The notes beneath the pieces are model-generated. The model was given only the letters and a program-made list of their open reading frames with translations. It did no database searches and was not told where the DNA came from. Source: CBFFRJ01 sp051486985 (lineage in GTDB: Bacteria; Pseudomonadota; Gammaproteobacteria; Enterobacterales; Enterobacteriaceae). Taken from it: DNA of 64,000 nt. The stretch spans positions 1 through 64,000 of the forward strand of contig NZ_JAHVDV010000022.1 in assembly GCF_051486985.1 (NCBI RefSeq). Reading direction: 5' to 3'. Positions 26,405 to 35,485 of this stretch are shown here, piece by piece (within the stretch, counting starts at the first letter, position 1; every line of letters starts with the position of its first letter). The translations under genes and the position numbers were made by a program.

Positions 26405-27841
26405 TTATTTGTTGCTGGCGAGTGCGTCGGTAGAGCGCTGAAGTTGCTGCATTTTTTTCTCGGCGAGCTGTTCGATATCTTCCAGGGAAACACCTTTAGT
26501 CTCTGGAACATAACGATGTAAGAACCAGAAGCAGAAGGCATTAAATCCGACAAACAACCACATCGAGAACGCACCATGGAAATTGTCTTGCAGGTAAGCG
26601 TTGTCATTCACAACAGGGAAGAGTTGGGTAATAACGAAGTTGGCAATCCACAGGCAGCTGACCGCCAGACTCATCCCGAAACTACGAATGCGCTCCGGGA
26701 ATATTTCAGAAATGAGTACCCATGCACCGCTTCCCCAACCGATAGAGAACAACAGCATAAAGAAGAGGATACCGAAAATGGTCATATATCCGGTGTCCTG
26801 CGTGTAGAGGCCATAAGAGACAATCAGCAGGCCGATCATGGAACCTACAGTACCGATTTTCATCACCGGCAGACGTCCGTAGCGGTCAAACAGATTCATA
26901 CCAATAATGCCGCCGACACCGCTGAACAGAGCGATAAAGATGGTCTGGAATAACGCAGCATCTTTACTACTGGAAGCGCCTTGCAGCACTAACGGTGCGT
27001 AGTAATTCATAACGTTAACGCCAGTAAACTGCTGAAGCACTGCAATCATGATGCCGACGAGCAATATGTAGCGCAGCACAGGTTTGCCTGCAATGCTGGT
27101 GGTGCCAGCAGGAGAAGAAGCGCTTTTTGCTACAGGGGCCTGCTCAAAAAGCTGACGTGCCTCCTCCTGATTAAATTCAGGGTAGATACGAGACAGCACA
27201 CGAATGGCTTTATGGCCGCGATGGCGTTTGATGCTCCAGTGCGGAGATTCAGGCAGGAAGGCGATCAGCAGCAGCATCAGCAGCGATGGCACCAACTGAA
27301 GGCCCATCATCCAGCGCCAGCCATCCTGTACCATCCATGCTTCCACCATGCCTCGGGCGATGAAAAAGTTGACGATAAACACCGCCAGCTGTCCAAGGTT
27401 AGTTGAGACGTTATAGATACCAGAAGCCTTACCGCGAATACGTGCCGGGGCTATCTCCGACATATACATCGGCGAAACAGTACCGGCTATGCCTACCGCC
27501 AGCCCGCAAACTATGCGAGCAATGCTGAATAACCAGAACAGCGACGATGCTGCTGAGATGACTGAGGTCACAACAAAGAGCAATGCAGCCAGCAACAAAG
27601 CATTTTTTCGGCCGATACGATCGGCAATTTTTCCCGCCATCAGCGACCCCAGCACTGCGCCGACGATCACGCTGCTGACCGCCCACCCCATTTCTGACGG
27701 GCTTAATGCAAAATATTTCTGCATTGATCCGACCGCGGCAGCAATAACGCCCGTGGAGTAGCCAAACATGACGCCACCCAGGGCGGCAATACAGCAGAGC
27801 ATGTAGACGTACCATGCATTGAACTTATGATCGTAAGACAT
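26405..27841 (-). CDS. iolT: IolT-type myo-inositol/sugar-proton symporter
   Basis: A 478-residue MFS sugar porter with 12 helices. Diagnostic motifs are FGYSTGVIAAAVGSM (helix 1), GKIADRIGRKNALL (motif A), PESPHWSIKR after helix 6, QQFTGVNVMNYYAP (helix 7) and PETKGVSLEDIEQL at the end. These are the sugar-transporter (SP) family signatures shared with IolT and XylE. Within an inositol cluster, myo-inositol import is the natural assignment. It is transcribed divergently from iolA and first in an operon with the Gfo/Idh gene. Confidence 0.88.
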   Translation of the reverse strand: MSYDHKFNAWYVYMLCCIAALGGVMFGYSTGVIAAAVGSMQKYFALSPSEMGWAVSSVIVGAVLGSLMAGKIADRIGRKNALLLAALLFVVTSVISAASSLFWLFSIARIVCGLAVGIAGTVSPMYMSEIAPARIRGKASGIYNVSTNLGQLAVFIVNFFIARGMVEAWMVQDGWRWMMGLQLVPSLLMLLLIAFLPESPHWSIKRHRGHKAIRVLSRIYPEFNQEEARQLFEQAPVAKSASSPAGTTSIAGKPVLRYILLVGIMIAVLQQFTGVNVMNYYAPLVLQGASSSKDAALFQTIFIALFSGVGGIIGMNLFDRYGRLPVMKIGTVGSMIGLLIVSYGLYTQDTGYMTIFGILFFMLLFSIGWGSGAWVLISEIFPERIRSFGMSLAVSCLWIANFVITQLFPVVNDNAYLQDNFHGAFSMWLFVGFNAFCFWFLHRYVPETKGVSLEDIEQLAEKKMQQLQRSTDALASNK

Positions 27842-28270
27842 AGGTTATTCCTCATATGACGCCTGCGGGATGACCGTGGCGACCGATAAATGGTATTTTT
27901 TTTTCAAATCATAAAATAACTGAACTATTTCTACCATTTTGTGGGTATTGGTTTTGTTAACGAGATCATAAAAAACATTCATTTCATATCAGTGAAACGA
28001 ATTTCATTTTTTTGAGTGGCATAGGCGATAGAATAAAAATCATTACAATACAGTGGTTTGGGTCTGGCTTTCTACGCTGTAGCTGGCAGTCCCTTTCCTA
28101 AAGAAATGAAAGAATCTTGCAGAAGATCACACTAAATTAAAGTTTCATAAAATTTAAATTGAAATATTTGATTCGAATTATTACATTGAAACGGAGTTGA
28201 TGGCCGGGAGCTCCATGTACAGAGAGCATTCAGCCCGGATGACGAATAATGGTTAAGAAGGTAAAGAGAA
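27842..28270. promoter_or_regulatory. iolT-iolA divergent promoter region with TTTCAT motifs
   Basis: About 430 AT-rich bases. ATTTCATATCAGTGAAACG and AATTTCATTTTTTTG (27980-28012) combine the TTTCAT motif in both directions. Similar motifs (AGTTTCATAA, TTGAAATATTTG, TTGAAACGG) occur nearer iolA. Probable IolR operators and two divergent promoters. Confidence 0.55.
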
Positions 28271-29776
28271 ATGGAAACTGTCGGTAACTTTATAAATGGC
28301 AAAACGGTTATCAGTACCAGCCGCGAAACCAAACCCGTCACTAACCCGGCCAGTGGTGAAGTGATCCGCGAGGTCACCCAGAGCACACAGGAAGAGATGC
28401 TGCAAGCCATTGATGCAGCGGATAAAGCTTACAAAGCCTGGTCAAAAACAACCCCGCTGCGTCGTGCACGTGTGCTGTTTGAATTCAAAGCGCTGCTGGA
28501 AGCTCACCGTGACGAGCTGGCGGAGCTTATCGTGAGCGAACACGGTAAAGTCTTCTCTGATGCACAGGGCGAACTGACTCGCGGGTTGGAAGTCGTGGAA
28601 TTTGCCTGCGGTATCCCACATCTAATGAAAGGCGAATTCTCATCTACCGTTGGCACCGGCGTCGACAGTTTCTCTGTTATGCAGCCGCTGGGTGTGGTAG
28701 CCGGGATAACCCCATTCAACTTCCCGGCGATGGTTCCTATGTGGATGTTCCCTATCGCACTGGCATGCGGTAACACCTTTATCCTGAAGCCGCCAGCACC
28801 AGTCCCATCAGCGTCGCTGCGTATTGCCGAACTGTTGAAAGAAGCGGGTCTACCGGATGGTGTCTTCAACGTAGTGCATTGCGGTAACGATGTTGCCAGC
28901 ATTCTGACCCGTGATCCGCGTATTCAGGCGGTGAGTTTCGTGGGCTCTTCTTCTGTAGCAGAACATGTATATAAAGAAGCGAGCGCTCATGGCAAACGTG
29001 TACAGGCGTTCGGTGCAGCAAAAAATCACGCGATTGTAATGCCGGATGCAGATCTCGATGCCACTGTAAACGCCATTATGGGCGGGGCGTTTGGCTCGGC
29101 AGGTGAACGCTGCATGGCGCTGCCGATTGTGGTTGCGGTGGGCGAAGGCACGGCGGAGAAACTGATCTCCCGTCTGCAGCCTCTGGTCACGAGCCTACGT
29201 GTCGGTCCGGGTCACCTGAAAGGTGCGCAAGAGAATGAGATGGGGCCGGTCGTCACCCGCGCTCACCAGCAGAAGGTTCTCGGATATATTGATAAAGGTG
29301 TCGCGGAAGGTGCTGATCTGGTGATCGACGGACGTAACTGTCAGGTGGCTGGCTATCCAGAAGGTTTCTATGTCGGCGGTACGCTGTTTGACAACGTCAC
29401 CACAGATATGACTATTTACAAAGAGGAAATCTTCGGCCCGGTGTTAGGTATTGTCCGTGCCCCGGACTATGCAACGGCGATCGCCATTGTTAACGGCCAT
29501 GAGTTCGGCAACGGCAGCGCCATCTTTACCACCAGCGGCCACTACGCGCGAGAGTTTGTTCAGGAGGTGGAAGCAGGTATGGTCGGCGTTAACATCCCGG
29601 TACCTGTACCAGTGGCATTCCACTCCTTTGGCGGCTGGAAACGCTCTGTGTTTGGCGCGCTGAACGTGCATGGACCAGACGGCGTGCGCTTCTATACCCG
29701 AATGAAAACCGTGACGACCCGCTGGCCTAACGGGCAGCAGACGGTATCTGAATTCAGCATGCCGACTCTGGGTTAA
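28271..29776 (+). CDS. iolA: CoA-acylating (methyl)malonate-semialdehyde dehydrogenase IolA
   Basis: A 501-residue aldehyde dehydrogenase. GVVAGITPFNFPAMVPMW carries the NAD-binding N, FVGSSSVAEHVY the cofactor loop, and GSAGERCMALPIVVAVG the catalytic Cys typical of the MMSDH/IolA subgroup, which releases CO2 and acylates CoA. The gene follows AAGGTAAAGAGAAATGG. Its product converts malonate semialdehyde from the IolC-DUF2090 step to acetyl-CoA. IolB begins 19 bases after its stop, so the two form one operon. Confidence 0.95.
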   Translation: METVGNFINGKTVISTSRETKPVTNPASGEVIREVTQSTQEEMLQAIDAADKAYKAWSKTTPLRRARVLFEFKALLEAHRDELAELIVSEHGKVFSDAQGELTRGLEVVEFACGIPHLMKGEFSSTVGTGVDSFSVMQPLGVVAGITPFNFPAMVPMWMFPIALACGNTFILKPPAPVPSASLRIAELLKEAGLPDGVFNVVHCGNDVASILTRDPRIQAVSFVGSSSVAEHVYKEASAHGKRVQAFGAAKNHAIVMPDADLDATVNAIMGGAFGSAGERCMALPIVVAVGEGTAEKLISRLQPLVTSLRVGPGHLKGAQENEMGPVVTRAHQQKVLGYIDKGVAEGADLVIDGRNCQVAGYPEGFYVGGTLFDNVTTDMTIYKEEIFGPVLGIVRAPDYATAIAIVNGHEFGNGSAIFTTSGHYAREFVQEVEAGMVGVNIPVPVPVAFHSFGGWKRSVFGALNVHGPDGVRFYTRMKTVTTRWPNGQQTVSEFSMPTLG

Positions 29777-29795
29777 CGTAGAGAAGGAGAAGATC

Positions 29796-30620
29796 ATGGC
29801 GACCTTACTCAGCCGTTCGACATCATTGCCGGACGGCAGAACCCAGCACATTACGCCGGAAAATGCTGGCTGGAAGTATGTGGGTTTTGATGTTTATCGG
29901 CTGCAGGCCGGGCAGGAGATAACGCTGCCTGCGGATGCGCTCGAACGTTGCCTGGTGCTCGTTTCCGGCAAGGCGACGGTCGTTACTCAGGCGGGCACTT
30001 TTGAGAGTATCGGCGAGCGTATGAGCCCGTTCGAGCGCACACCCGCGTGGTCGGTCTATCTGCCGCACCATTCCCCTGCACAGGTTACCGCTCTGACTCC
30101 GCTGGAGCTGGCGGTATGCTCCGCTCCGGGTTGGGGTGATCTGCCGGTGCGGCTGATTGCGCCAAAAGATGTAGGTGTAGAGCACCGTGGCAAAGGACGT
30201 AACAAGCGGCTGGTTCATAACATCCTGCCGGATGACCGTCCAGCAGACAGCCTGCTGGTGGTAGAAGTTTACACCGCTGAAGGCGACACCAGTTCCTACC
30301 CGAGCCACAAACATGACACTCCAGTAGAGGGAAAAGAGACCTATCTGGAAGAGACCTACTATCACCGTTTCGATCCGCCGCAGGGCTTCGCTCTTCAGCG
30401 TGTCTATACCGACGATCGTAGTCTTGATGAAGCAATGGCTGTTTATGACCGAGATGTGGTGAAGGTACCACGCGGCTACCATCCGGTCGCCACTATCGCC
30501 GGGTACAATAATTACTATCTCAATGTTATGGCAGGACCAACGCGGAAATGGCTGTTTACCTGGGAGAAAGATCACGCCTGGGTGAATAGTGAGGATTACC
30601 CTCGTTTAGAAGACAATTAG
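29796..30620 (+). CDS. iolB: 5-deoxy-glucuronate isomerase IolB
   Basis: A 274-residue bicupin that isomerises 5-deoxyglucuronate to 5-dehydro-2-deoxygluconate. Metal ligands are visible in YPSHKHD, the EETYYHRF stretch and PRGYHPV, exactly the IolB pattern. The length is normal. GAGAAGGAGAAG before the ATG is a strong ribosome site. A strong terminator follows at 30652, so the iolAB operon ends here. Confidence 0.95.
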   Translation: MATLLSRSTSLPDGRTQHITPENAGWKYVGFDVYRLQAGQEITLPADALERCLVLVSGKATVVTQAGTFESIGERMSPFERTPAWSVYLPHHSPAQVTALTPLELAVCSAPGWGDLPVRLIAPKDVGVEHRGKGRNKRLVHNILPDDRPADSLLVVEVYTAEGDTSSYPSHKHDTPVEGKETYLEETYYHRFDPPQGFALQRVYTDDRSLDEAMAVYDRDVVKVPRGYHPVATIAGYNNYYLNVMAGPTRKWLFTWEKDHAWVNSEDYPRLEDN

Positions 30621-30651
30621 AACCTACTCACTCGGACACTTATCTATCTTT

Positions 30652-30680
30652 TGCGCAGCGCTATGCTGCGCTTTTTTTTT
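30652..30680 (+). terminator. Rho-independent terminator after iolB
   Basis: GCGCAGC (30653-30659) pairs with GCTGCGC (30665-30671), followed by nine T residues (30672-30680). A textbook terminator. Confidence 0.92.
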
Positions 30681-31018
30681 GCAAAAAATGAAACAAACAT
30701 ACTGCTTTAGATTGTTGGCGTCAGGGAGGAAAACATTTTGTGAGCTGAGATGGATATCGACAAATTTATCACGATTGATAGTGAATGATATGAGTGATAG
30801 GGATCACGAATAGACACCATCATTCATTTCACGCTGAGCTCACTTTCTTTCGTTTCATTTTAAATTACATATAAATCATTATGTTAATAAGTAAAAGGTG
30901 GTTTTATTCCAAATTGCCACTAAATTGAAATTTAAATTTTAAAAGCATAACCTCACTACATGTTCATCACTGATTTTCACTATCCATCTTGCTAACCATT
31001 TCCTAACAGGAGTTTGCT
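30681..31018. promoter_or_regulatory. Promoter region of the UPF0303-iolE-iolI operon
   Basis: About 340 bases. AAAATGAAACAAAC (30687-30700) and CGTTTCATTTTAAA (30851-30864) carry the motif seen before the other iol operons. ATGAGTGATAGGGATCACGA lies between. An IolR-controlled promoter is likely. The gene start follows ACAGGAG. Confidence 0.5.
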
Positions 31019-31492
31019 ATGAGCCAGTCACTGACCCTTGATCAATTACTGAATCAGGAAAAAGAACATCGCTTTACCGAAATCGACTTTAACGCAGCCT
31101 GGGAGATTGGCCAGGCCATTCGTGAGCGCGCCGCAGGGCAGAACGCACCGGTTGCAATTGAGGTCTACGCCTATGGCCAACCGCTTTTCTTCGCTGCGTT
31201 ACCGGGTTCAACCTCCGACAACATAGAGTGGATGAAGCGCAAGCGTAATACCGTTTTACGCCTGGGACACTCCTCCATGTATGCCGGCCTTAACTATGAG
31301 AGAACCGGAGCGCGCATGGAGTTGCATAACTTCATCGACCAGGCCGAATTTTGTGACCACGGCGGCAGTTTCCCGCTTCTGCATACTTCGGGTGCAGTAA
31401 TGGGAGCGGTGAGCGTGAGTGGTTTGCCGGCTCAGGACGACCACGCCCTGGTGCTGTGGGGTATTGCTCAATATCTCAACGTTAAAAAATAA
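31019..31492 (+). CDS. UPF0303 (heme-degrading-domain-like) protein
   Basis: A 157-residue protein of the UPF0303/GlcG-HbpS-like group. The family's central motif is visible as FFAALPGSTSDNIEWMKRKRNTVLRLGHSSMY, as is the C-terminal LPAQDDHALVL. It is a soluble alpha/beta protein with no established reaction. Proteins of this type occur in several enterobacterial carbohydrate clusters. It opens the operon with iolE, which begins 8 bases later. Its role in inositol use is unknown. Confidence 0.8.
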   Translation: MSQSLTLDQLLNQEKEHRFTEIDFNAAWEIGQAIRERAAGQNAPVAIEVYAYGQPLFFAALPGSTSDNIEWMKRKRNTVLRLGHSSMYAGLNYERTGARMELHNFIDQAEFCDHGGSFPLLHTSGAVMGAVSVSGLPAQDDHALVLWGIAQYLNVKK

Positions 31493-31500
31493 TAAAGGCC

Positions 31501-32403
31501 ATGATTATGAACCGCGACAACGTGAGACTGGCTATTGCGCCTATCGGATGGACCAATGACGATATGCCAGATCTCGGTAAAGAGAATACGTTCCAGCAGA
31601 TCGTCAGTGAAATGGCACTGGCAGGATTTAGCGGTAGCGAAATTGGCAGCAAGTATCCCCGTGATCCAGCCGTGCTAAAACCCGCACTGGAGCTGCGTGG
31701 CCTACAAATCTGTAACGCCTGGTTCAGCACCTTTTTTGCCGATGGTCGTAAAGAAGAGACGCTGCGCGATTTTGACGAGATGCTGGATTTCCTCCACGAG
31801 ATGGGAGCAAAAGTGATTGGTTGCTCCGAGCAGAGCGGCAGTACTCAGTGCAAACCGGTGCCAGTCTACGCCGAAAAGATGGTGTTTACAGACGAGCAAT
31901 GGCAGCGCGTTGTCGAGGGTTATAACCTGCTTGCCGCTCGCGCGGCCAAAAAAGGGATGTCGGTCTGCCTGCACCACCATATCGGTACCGGTATTCAGAC
32001 TCTGGATGAGATAGACAGGTTTATGTCCTCCGTCGATGAAAACGTCTTCCTTCTCTATGATACCGGCCATGTCTACGCTTCAGAGCGCAGCCAGAGTGCC
32101 GTCGTCGCTGTGCTGGAGAAATACCTGCCGCGCATTCGCCACGTACATTTAAAGGACTGCCGTGACGAAATGATAGAGCAGGTAGCTCTGAAAAAACTGT
32201 CTTTCCTTGAGGGCGTGCGTAGAGGGATGTTCACCGTACCGGGTGACGGAGTCATCGACTTTGCACCTGTGTTTGCTCTGCTGACCAAACATCAGTATAG
32301 CGGCTGGTTGGTGGTAGAGGCTGAGCAAGACCCCGCAATAGCAAACCCACTTGAGTACGCGATGTTAGCGCGTCGATATATTCACGAAATGACCGATCTG
32401 TAA
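31501..32403 (+). CDS. iolE: Myo-inosose-2 dehydratase IolE
   Basis: A 300-residue TIM-barrel dehydratase that removes water from 2-keto-myo-inositol. RLAIAPIGWTNDDMPDLG at the N-terminus is the IolE signature, followed by GSEIGSKYP, CLHHHIGTG, YDTGHV and HVHLKDCRD, which supply the metal-binding His, Glu and Asp. The start is either 31501 or, more likely, the internal ATG at 31507, both with AAAGG nearby. The gene is co-oriented with the UPF0303 gene and with the isomerase at 32429. Confidence 0.95.
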   Translation: MIMNRDNVRLAIAPIGWTNDDMPDLGKENTFQQIVSEMALAGFSGSEIGSKYPRDPAVLKPALELRGLQICNAWFSTFFADGRKEETLRDFDEMLDFLHEMGAKVIGCSEQSGSTQCKPVPVYAEKMVFTDEQWQRVVEGYNLLAARAAKKGMSVCLHHHIGTGIQTLDEIDRFMSSVDENVFLLYDTGHVYASERSQSAVVAVLEKYLPRIRHVHLKDCRDEMIEQVALKKLSFLEGVRRGMFTVPGDGVIDFAPVFALLTKHQYSGWLVVEAEQDPAIANPLEYAMLARRYIHEMTDL

Positions 32404-32428
32404 TCTTACAAATAAGAAGGAGTACCCT

Positions 32429-33253
32429 ATGCAAAAGGCATTACATGGCATTTCAACCCACTACTGCAATATTCTAACTGATGCGCGGATCGCTCGTGAT
32501 ACAGGATATGACAGCCTTGAACTGCTGAGTGCCAAATTAGTTCGCTATCTGGACAATGGCGGCACCACGCAGAAGCTGAAGCAGGTTGCTGATGGCTACG
32601 GTCTCTCCGTTGGCTGCGTTAACGCCCTGCTGGAAATTGAGCGCCACAAGGGCGATGAGAAAAAAGCTATGCTGGCCGAAGCCACCCGTCTGACCCGAGC
32701 GGCGGCAGAGCTTAACTGCCCGACCGTGCAGATTCTTGCGCTTAACGGAATCGACGATCAGCCGGACGATACCGTGATGGATATCATCACTGAAAACGTC
32801 GGTGCCATCGCCAGAATCGGCGAAGAGTATGGCGTGCGTTACCAGATTGAGGTTATCGCCTTCACCAAATTCCGCACCCTGCAACAAGGGCTGGAAGTGA
32901 TCCGTCGTGTAGGCAAGAAGAACGTCGGGATGGTTATCGATTTCTGGCACCTCTATGCTGCGGGCAACACCCCGGAAGAAGTCGCGAAGCTCGATAAAGA
33001 TCTTATTTACGGTGTGCATTTCTGTGATGGTCGACTGCCGAAGCCAGGCGAAGCATGGGATCAGATGGTGCTACGTAACTATATGCCGGGCGAAGGCGAA
33101 CTTGATATCCAGGCCTGGGTCGATGCGGTCAAGGCTACCGGCTACGACGGTATGTGGTCAGCCGAACTGTTTAGTCCGAACCGCTGGGAATACGATCTGT
33201 ACGATATCGCGACAGAATGCCGCGAAAATATGGAAAAATACCTCGGTAAATAA
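32429..33253 (+). CDS. Sugar-phosphate isomerase/epimerase-like TIM barrel (IolI type)
   Basis: A 274-residue AP-endonuclease-2-like barrel, third in the operon 25 bases after iolE and preceded by AGAAGGAG. Metal-site residues appear in YQIEVIAFTKF (Glu), VIDFWHLYAAG (Asp, His), VHFCDGRLP and MWSAELFSP (Glu). In inositol operons this position usually holds IolI, a 2-keto-myo-inositol isomerase that brings D-chiro-inositol into the pathway. That function is inferred from context and fold. Confidence 0.84.
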   Translation: MQKALHGISTHYCNILTDARIARDTGYDSLELLSAKLVRYLDNGGTTQKLKQVADGYGLSVGCVNALLEIERHKGDEKKAMLAEATRLTRAAAELNCPTVQILALNGIDDQPDDTVMDIITENVGAIARIGEEYGVRYQIEVIAFTKFRTLQQGLEVIRRVGKKNVGMVIDFWHLYAAGNTPEEVAKLDKDLIYGVHFCDGRLPKPGEAWDQMVLRNYMPGEGELDIQAWVDAVKATGYDGMWSAELFSPNRWEYDLYDIATECRENMEKYLGK

Positions 33254-33262
33254 GTCTACTCT

Positions 33263-33290
33263 GCGCATCCGGCTTCTTCGCCGGATGCGT
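33263..33290 (+). terminator. Hairpin terminator after the iolE operon
   Basis: CGCATCCGGC (33264-33273) pairs with GCCGGATGCG (33280-33289) around TTCTTC. The following T tract is weak (TATTCCTCT), so this is either an inefficient terminator or a REP-like palindrome. Confidence 0.65.
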
Positions 33291-33423
33291 ATTCCTCTAA
33301 GTTGTTCATCCTGCCACTTCATAGATTTACGTTTTAAACCGAAAGATTAACTCAGATTCACTGTACATATCGCTGAGGCACGTAAAGAACGTGTGGCAGT
33401 GTCATGCACTGCCTGAGAGATGA

Positions 33424-34260
33424 TTAATTAGAAGTATTAAGCGCCATTGATACCGCCAACGTCTGGGCAAGGCACATAGAAGCTACTTGGGAACGGAAGC
33501 CATCAACCTGTGCTTCGCGCACGACAAAGCAGACATCGCTGAAGGCAGCGAGTGGGCTGACCTGGCTATCAGTAATGGCTATCTGCTTCGCGCCACGTTT
33601 TGCTCCCAGTTCTACCAGTTCAACGGCCTCTTGCGCATAAGGCGAGTAACTGATTGCCACAACCACGTCTCGCGGGCTGACCATACTTAACTGCTCTGAA
33701 AACATGCCACCCAGACCGTCAATGAGGAAAGTGCGGCGTTCCAGGTGACGCAAAGCGTATGTGAGGTAACTGGCTACGCTGAACGAACGCCGCAGGCCGA
33801 TAACGTAGATATTTTCCGCCTGCTGAAGCAGTTTAACAGCGCTTTCGAGCTGTTCCGGACGTGCCTGAGAGGACAGTTGCTGCAAAGCCTGCACGTTGAC
33901 CATCGTGAACACGTTAAGGATCTCTGACGGTTTTTCAGGCGTAGCGCCAACGTCATCCGCCGCGGTTTGACGGAACAAGCGCGCACGCTCGGTATAGTTA
34001 ACCGTCTCTTCCATCAAGTGTTGGCGAAATACTTGTTTCATCTCGTTAAAGCCGCTGAAGCCAAACGCACTTGCAAAACGAATCAAAGTAGAGGGTGGCA
34101 CGTCGGCGTTTTGCGCGATGGAGGCCACAGTATCAAAAGCCACGCTGTTGCTGTTATCGAGGATATAGCGGGCTACCTGCTTTAGCCTCTTGCTGAGCGA
34201 GTCATAACGCTCACGGATTTGTTCCTGCAATAATGACAGTTGGGTTGGATGATTCGCCAT
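33424..34260 (-). CDS. iolR: IolR, RpiR-family repressor of inositol genes
   Basis: A 278-residue regulator. The start MANHPTQLSLLQEQI at 34260 is chosen, because the upstream extension is promoter-like. Residues 1-80 form the RpiR helix-turn-helix (VASIAQNADVPPSTLIRFASAFGFSGFNEMK). Residues 120-260 form a SIS sugar-binding domain (IYVIGLRRSFSVASYL, VVAISYSPYAQEAVEL). RpiR-type repressors control inositol genes in enterobacteria, with a pathway intermediate as inducer. It sits at the right edge of the cluster, on its own strand. GAAATTTTCATT upstream suggests that it regulates itself. Confidence 0.9.
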   Translation of the reverse strand: MANHPTQLSLLQEQIRERYDSLSKRLKQVARYILDNSNSVAFDTVASIAQNADVPPSTLIRFASAFGFSGFNEMKQVFRQHLMEETVNYTERARLFRQTAADDVGATPEKPSEILNVFTMVNVQALQQLSSQARPEQLESAVKLLQQAENIYVIGLRRSFSVASYLTYALRHLERRTFLIDGLGGMFSEQLSMVSPRDVVVAISYSPYAQEAVELVELGAKRGAKQIAITDSQVSPLAAFSDVCFVVREAQVDGFRSQVASMCLAQTLAVSMALNTSN

Positions 34261-34603
34261 GATTTGCTCTCTGAAACAAAAATTTCGATTTAACGATGAT
34301 ATCAGACATAAAGAAATTTTCATTCTTCTTATCATTGTGATTAACGGTTTTTCCCAACTTTGTGATGCTACATTAACTTTTTATTTAGTGTCGAGCTTTG
34401 AGAGTGTTTTTTGCTGCTTCAATTAAAGTATGCGGGAGCAGATGGTCCTCTTTAGCAACGTCAGTCTGCATGGTGATGGAAGACATTGCCTCGTAAAACC
34501 ATGCATGTCAGCAGCCTATGGGCTAATGCCTGAATGTTAGAGGGATTAATATGGGATTCTAACTATTTAGTCAGAGGCCAAGGAATTCGGCCTCATTTCT
34601 GCT
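34261..34603. promoter_or_regulatory. iolR promoter region
   Basis: About 340 bases between iolR and the end of the EamA gene. GAAACAAAAATTTCGA (34272-34287) and GAAATTTTCATT (34312-34323) match the iol motif. A hairpin GAGGCC (34574-34579)/GGCCTC (34589-34594) lies 10 bases from the EamA stop and may end that transcript. Confidence 0.5.
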
Positions 34604-35485
34604 TTAATCACTACATTTTTTTGCACTGGCAAAATTTGAAAACACAATAGAAGCAACAATGATTATGCAACCTGATATCTGGTCGATTGATATATTTTCG
34701 GACAATATCAAGTAAGACAAAATATAGGCCGATGGAAGCTCAAGTGTTATCAACATTCCTGCCAGAGTAGATGGGATTTTAGGTATGCCAAAGCTGAAAG
34801 TGGTTAAAGGCAGAATGCAGGCAAACACGCCGTTAAGGCAAGCCCAATATATATCTGTATTGAAGAGTGATATATCCACTTTATCCTGATAAATAAACAG
34901 AGAGGTCAGAAATGCTCCCAGCGTCATCAATCGCGCTTTCTGCGAAATGCCCGTTCCGGAGGGAATGCAGGACATCGATACTATGAACAGGCTGTAGCAT
35001 AGCGCAGCCATCATGCCCCAGAACATTCCGGGAAGACTCAAAGACATTCCCATACGAAAAGCACCCGTAGCGACGGCAACACCCGTCAGGATAAGAACGA
35101 TTATCGCGACGTCATGACGTTTAATTCGGGTTCCCTTTAGAAACGCCGTCAAGGTGGGCGCAATCCATGCAGATTGCATCATCATCATGGTTGCAGTCGG
35201 CACGCCCAGATAGAACAGTGCTTTATAAAAACAGTAAGTTACACCAAATACTGGAATACCAGAGGCAAGAATGATGCCCTTTTCATTCAACTTCATTGGT
35301 TTAGTTGGAGGGGGGCAGATTTCGGAAGCAAAAAAAAAGACGACAAACGCAATCAGATATTGTGTGGAAATTACATTGCTGACATTACTTCCTTGCTTTT
35401 CCGCAAGGGTGAGAATAACGCCTGGGACGCCATAACATAAAGCTCCTACTGTGGTTGAAAATGCGCCTAAAGAAATTACTTTCAT
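34604..35485 (-). CDS. EamA/DMT-family transporter
   Basis: A 293-residue inner-membrane protein with ten hydrophobic helices in two repeats, the drug/metabolite transporter pattern (GAFSTTVGALCYGVPGVI at the start; GVFACILPLTTFSFGIPKIP and LITLELPSAYILSYLILSE in the second repeat). The ligand is unknown; amino-acid or small-metabolite export is typical. A poly-Lys/Phe run sits in the AT-rich first third. It is single, with an AGGAG ribosome site (CAGGAGCAG) before the ATG at 35485. Confidence 0.84.
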   Translation of the reverse strand: MKVISLGAFSTTVGALCYGVPGVILTLAEKQGSNVSNVISTQYLIAFVVFFFASEICPPPTKPMKLNEKGIILASGIPVFGVTYCFYKALFYLGVPTATMMMMQSAWIAPTLTAFLKGTRIKRHDVAIIVLILTGVAVATGAFRMGMSLSLPGMFWGMMAALCYSLFIVSMSCIPSGTGISQKARLMTLGAFLTSLFIYQDKVDISLFNTDIYWACLNGVFACILPLTTFSFGIPKIPSTLAGMLITLELPSAYILSYLILSENISIDQISGCIIIVASIVFSNFASAKKCSD

